Below, one piece after another: positions 62,476 through 64,000 of a stretch of DNA of 64,000 nucleotides. Location: contig CAKSTR010000002.1 in the NCBI GenBank assembly GCA_934500835.1, positions 1 through 64,000 of the forward strand, given 5' to 3'. Below the pieces are notes generated by a model. It had not been told where the DNA came from. It searched no databases and saw only the letters and a list, made by a program, of their open reading frames with translations. How positions within the stretch are numbered: the first letter of the stretch is position 1; each line of letters starts with the position of its first letter. A program made the position numbers and the translations under genes. This stretch comes from an uncultured Paracoccaceae bacterium. GTDB lineage: Bacteria; Pseudomonadota; Alphaproteobacteria; Rhodobacterales; Rhodobacteraceae.

Positions 62476-63779
62476 ATCATCTCCTTCGCCTTGATCTCGA
62501 TATAGCGCGAGATCAGGGCCGAGGTCAGTTGCCCGGGGGCGGCGTCAAGGCACAGGATACCCAGCCGCGACAGCCGGTCCAGCACGGCCTGCCGTTCCTG
62601 CAGGATGCCGGCGGCGGCGATCGCCTGCGCCACGTCATCCATGCCCGAAGTGGAGGGCCGGATCAGCCCCTGCAGGTCCGGATCGCGCAGGGCGACATAA
62701 AGAACGACATGCTGACGCTGCATGACAGCAAGGTTCTCGACCAGCAGTTCGGCCGAGGTGCTGTCGACGAAGTCCGAGAACACGACGACCAGCGACCGCC
62801 GCTTCAGCTTGCCGTTCAGCACAGACAGGCCAAGCGTGTGGTTGGTCTCGGCCTCATCCGGTTTCAGGTCGGCACAGGCGGCCTGGATGGGACCGAAGGC
62901 GGCACGGCCCGGGCGGGGCGGGATCAGCGGGCGCGGACGGGCGCCGAAACTGTAGAACCCCACATTGTCTCCCGCCAGCCCCGAGGCCCAGCACAGCGCA
63001 AGCGCGGCATGAATGCCATGATCCATCCGCGTCAGCCCGGCCAGCCGTTCGGCCATCAGATGCCCGGTGTCGAGGCAGAGGATGATCTGGTGGTTGCGCT
63101 CCACCCGCGTCTCGCGCGCGACGAGGTCGTTCACCCGGGCCGAGCGTTTCCAGTCGATGCTGCGCGGGTCCATCCCCGGCACGAAGTCGCGCAGCTGGTG
63201 GAACTCGGACCCCTCGCCCTTGAGGTTCATCACCCGGGCCCCTTCCATCAGCGGCAGCATCTGCGCCTGAATGGCGCCCGACAGCACCGGCGAGATGTCG
63301 GGCAGGACGTGGATCTTCAGGTCCAGCGGCCAGCCGGGCAGGATGTCGAACAGCCCCAGTTTCGAGGGATACATCAGCCACAGCCGGCTGATGCTCTGCA
63401 CGCCGCGGTCGCGCAGCGTCAGCGGCAGGCGCAGGGCGATCTCGGTCGCACCTTGCGGGATCGCGGCCGGGGCCGTCTCGGCCAGATCCAGCCCCGGGTC
63501 CAGTGTCAGCCGCACCCACAGCTTCGGCGGCAGCCGGCGTCCGCGCAGGGCAAGGGTCAGTGCGACCTGATGGCCGGCAAAGCCGCGCGCGGGCAGGTCG
63601 GCCTCGGGCGCGATGCCGCGGGCCGGCACCGTCAGGGCAAGGTCGATGACGGCGGCCAGCAGCAGACCGGCCCAGGGCCAGACCAGCAGGTCGGGGCTTT
63701 CGGGCCGGGCGACGACCAGCGCCACCGACAGCGCCGCCAGCCCCCCCAAAGCCACCAGCATGAGCCGGGAAGGACGCAT
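62472..63779 (-). CDS. DUF58 domain-containing protein
   Basis: A 435-residue protein with two N-terminal membrane helices (residues 5-45) and a vWA-like DUF58 domain; PRSIDWKRSARVNDLVARE in the middle is the DUF58 signature. Such proteins are encoded next to MoxR ATPases and may act as chaperone-linked adaptors at the membrane. Start at 63779 overlaps the MoxR stop (TGATG), and the end overlaps the SpoIIM gene. Confidence 0.88.
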   Translation of the reverse strand: MRPSRLMLVALGGLAALSVALVVARPESPDLLVWPWAGLLLAAVIDLALTVPARGIAPEADLPARGFAGHQVALTLALRGRRLPPKLWVRLTLDPGLDLAETAPAAIPQGATEIALRLPLTLRDRGVQSISRLWLMYPSKLGLFDILPGWPLDLKIHVLPDISPVLSGAIQAQMLPLMEGARVMNLKGEGSEFHQLRDFVPGMDPRSIDWKRSARVNDLVARETRVERNHQIILCLDTGHLMAERLAGLTRMDHGIHAALALCWASGLAGDNVGFYSFGARPRPLIPPRPGRAAFGPIQAACADLKPDEAETNHTLGLSVLNGKLKRRSLVVVFSDFVDSTSAELLVENLAVMQRQHVVLYVALRDPDLQGLIRPSTSGMDDVAQAIAAAGILQERQAVLDRLSRLGILCLDAAPGQLTSALISRYIEIKAKEMI

Positions 63780-64000
63780 CAGCGCGGCGCGTCCTGCCGG
63801 TTGAGGATGGCGGTCAGCACCTCGTCGGCGGTGCGCCCCTCGATTTCGGCGGTGGGGCCAAGCACGATACGGTGGCGCATGGCGGGCACGAACAGGCTTT
63901 GCACGTCATCCGGCAGCGCATAGTCGCGGCCGTCCAGCGCGGCGCGGGCGCGCACGGCCCCGGCAAGGGCGGCGGCGGCGCGGGTGGATGCGCCGTGCAG
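63779..64000 (-). CDS. MoxR-family AAA+ ATPase, C-terminal end only
   Basis: The last 73 codons of a gene that begins beyond the window. GASTRAAAALAGAVRARAAL, then DGRDYALPDDVQSLFVPAMRHRIVL, is the MoxR C-terminal lid (AAA_lid_2) domain, and the position directly before DUF58 and SpoIIM genes is standard for MoxR. ATPase motifs lie outside the window. Confidence 0.85.
   Translation of the reverse strand: MHGASTRAAAALAGAVRARAALDGRDYALPDDVQSLFVPAMRHRIVLGPTAEIEGRTADEVLTAILNRQDAPR

Overview
This window is GC-rich, densely packed alphaproteobacterial chromosome, most likely from the Rhodobacteraceae (Rhodobacter/Paracoccus/Gemmobacter-like). That reading rests on a trgA-trgB tellurite-resistance pair, a fused PhaAB-type cation antiporter operon, RibH2 behind an FMN riboswitch, many PotABCD-type ABC operons joined by ATGA/GTGA overlaps, and intergenic hairpin plus GGATATTT-type repeats that I associate with this family from memory. 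I saw no phage, insertion sequence, CRISPR array, rRNA or tRNA.

Layout. (1) 1-6.8 kb: the 3' end of an APS kinase gene overlapping a sulfotransferase, an orphan polyamine-type binding protein, a cysteine-desulfurase-like PLP enzyme, then cfa-trgA-trgB. (2) 6.8-14.3 kb: a probable betaine or N-methyl amino-acid catabolic region with a GntR regulator, a divergent cupin/Fe-S flavin demethylase pair and LysR regulator, a medium-chain dehydrogenase, an enolase-superfamily epimerase/dehydratase and a ProX binding protein, but no ProV or ProW. (3) 14.3-27.4 kb: an accessory island with an unknown protein, a sulfotransferase-like protein, a radical SAM protein, an exported caspase-like Sel1 protein overlapping a glycosyltransferase-like Sel1 protein, a small secreted protein plus lipoprotein, and two large bimodular glycosyltransferases. 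(4) 27.4-33.7 kb: one tightly overlapping seven-gene operon combining a GntR/UTRA regulator, an ADP-ribosylglycohydrolase-family enzyme, a PfkB kinase and a complete PotABCD-type importer. The three-enzyme core matches E. coli yegU-yegV-yegW, with an ABC importer in place of the YegT carrier. (5) 33.7-39.6 kb: an RpiR regulator divergent from a second PotDABC-type operon that ends in a DmpA/P1-family self-processing aminopeptidase.

(6) 39.8-45.9 kb: a complete phaABCDEFG Na+(K+)/H+ antiporter operon. (7) 45.9-52.8 kb: a LacI regulator with two operator-like sites divergent from an isomerase/epimerase, a Gfo/Idh/MocA dehydrogenase and an RbsABC-type sugar importer. (8) 52.8-53.6 kb: an FMN riboswitch controlling ribH2, bracketed by two strong terminators. 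(9) 53.6-64 kb, all minus strand: an RND efflux pump and adaptor, an ABC exporter, an RDD protein with a duplicated C-terminal module, SpoIIM, DUF58 and the 3' end of a MoxR ATPase gene.

The best candidates for an undescribed system are the yegUVW-like operon (27.4-33.7 kb), read here as uptake, N-glycosidic hydrolysis and kinase step for an unidentified ribosylated compound, and the caspase/Sel1/glycosyltransferase island (17.4-27.4 kb).
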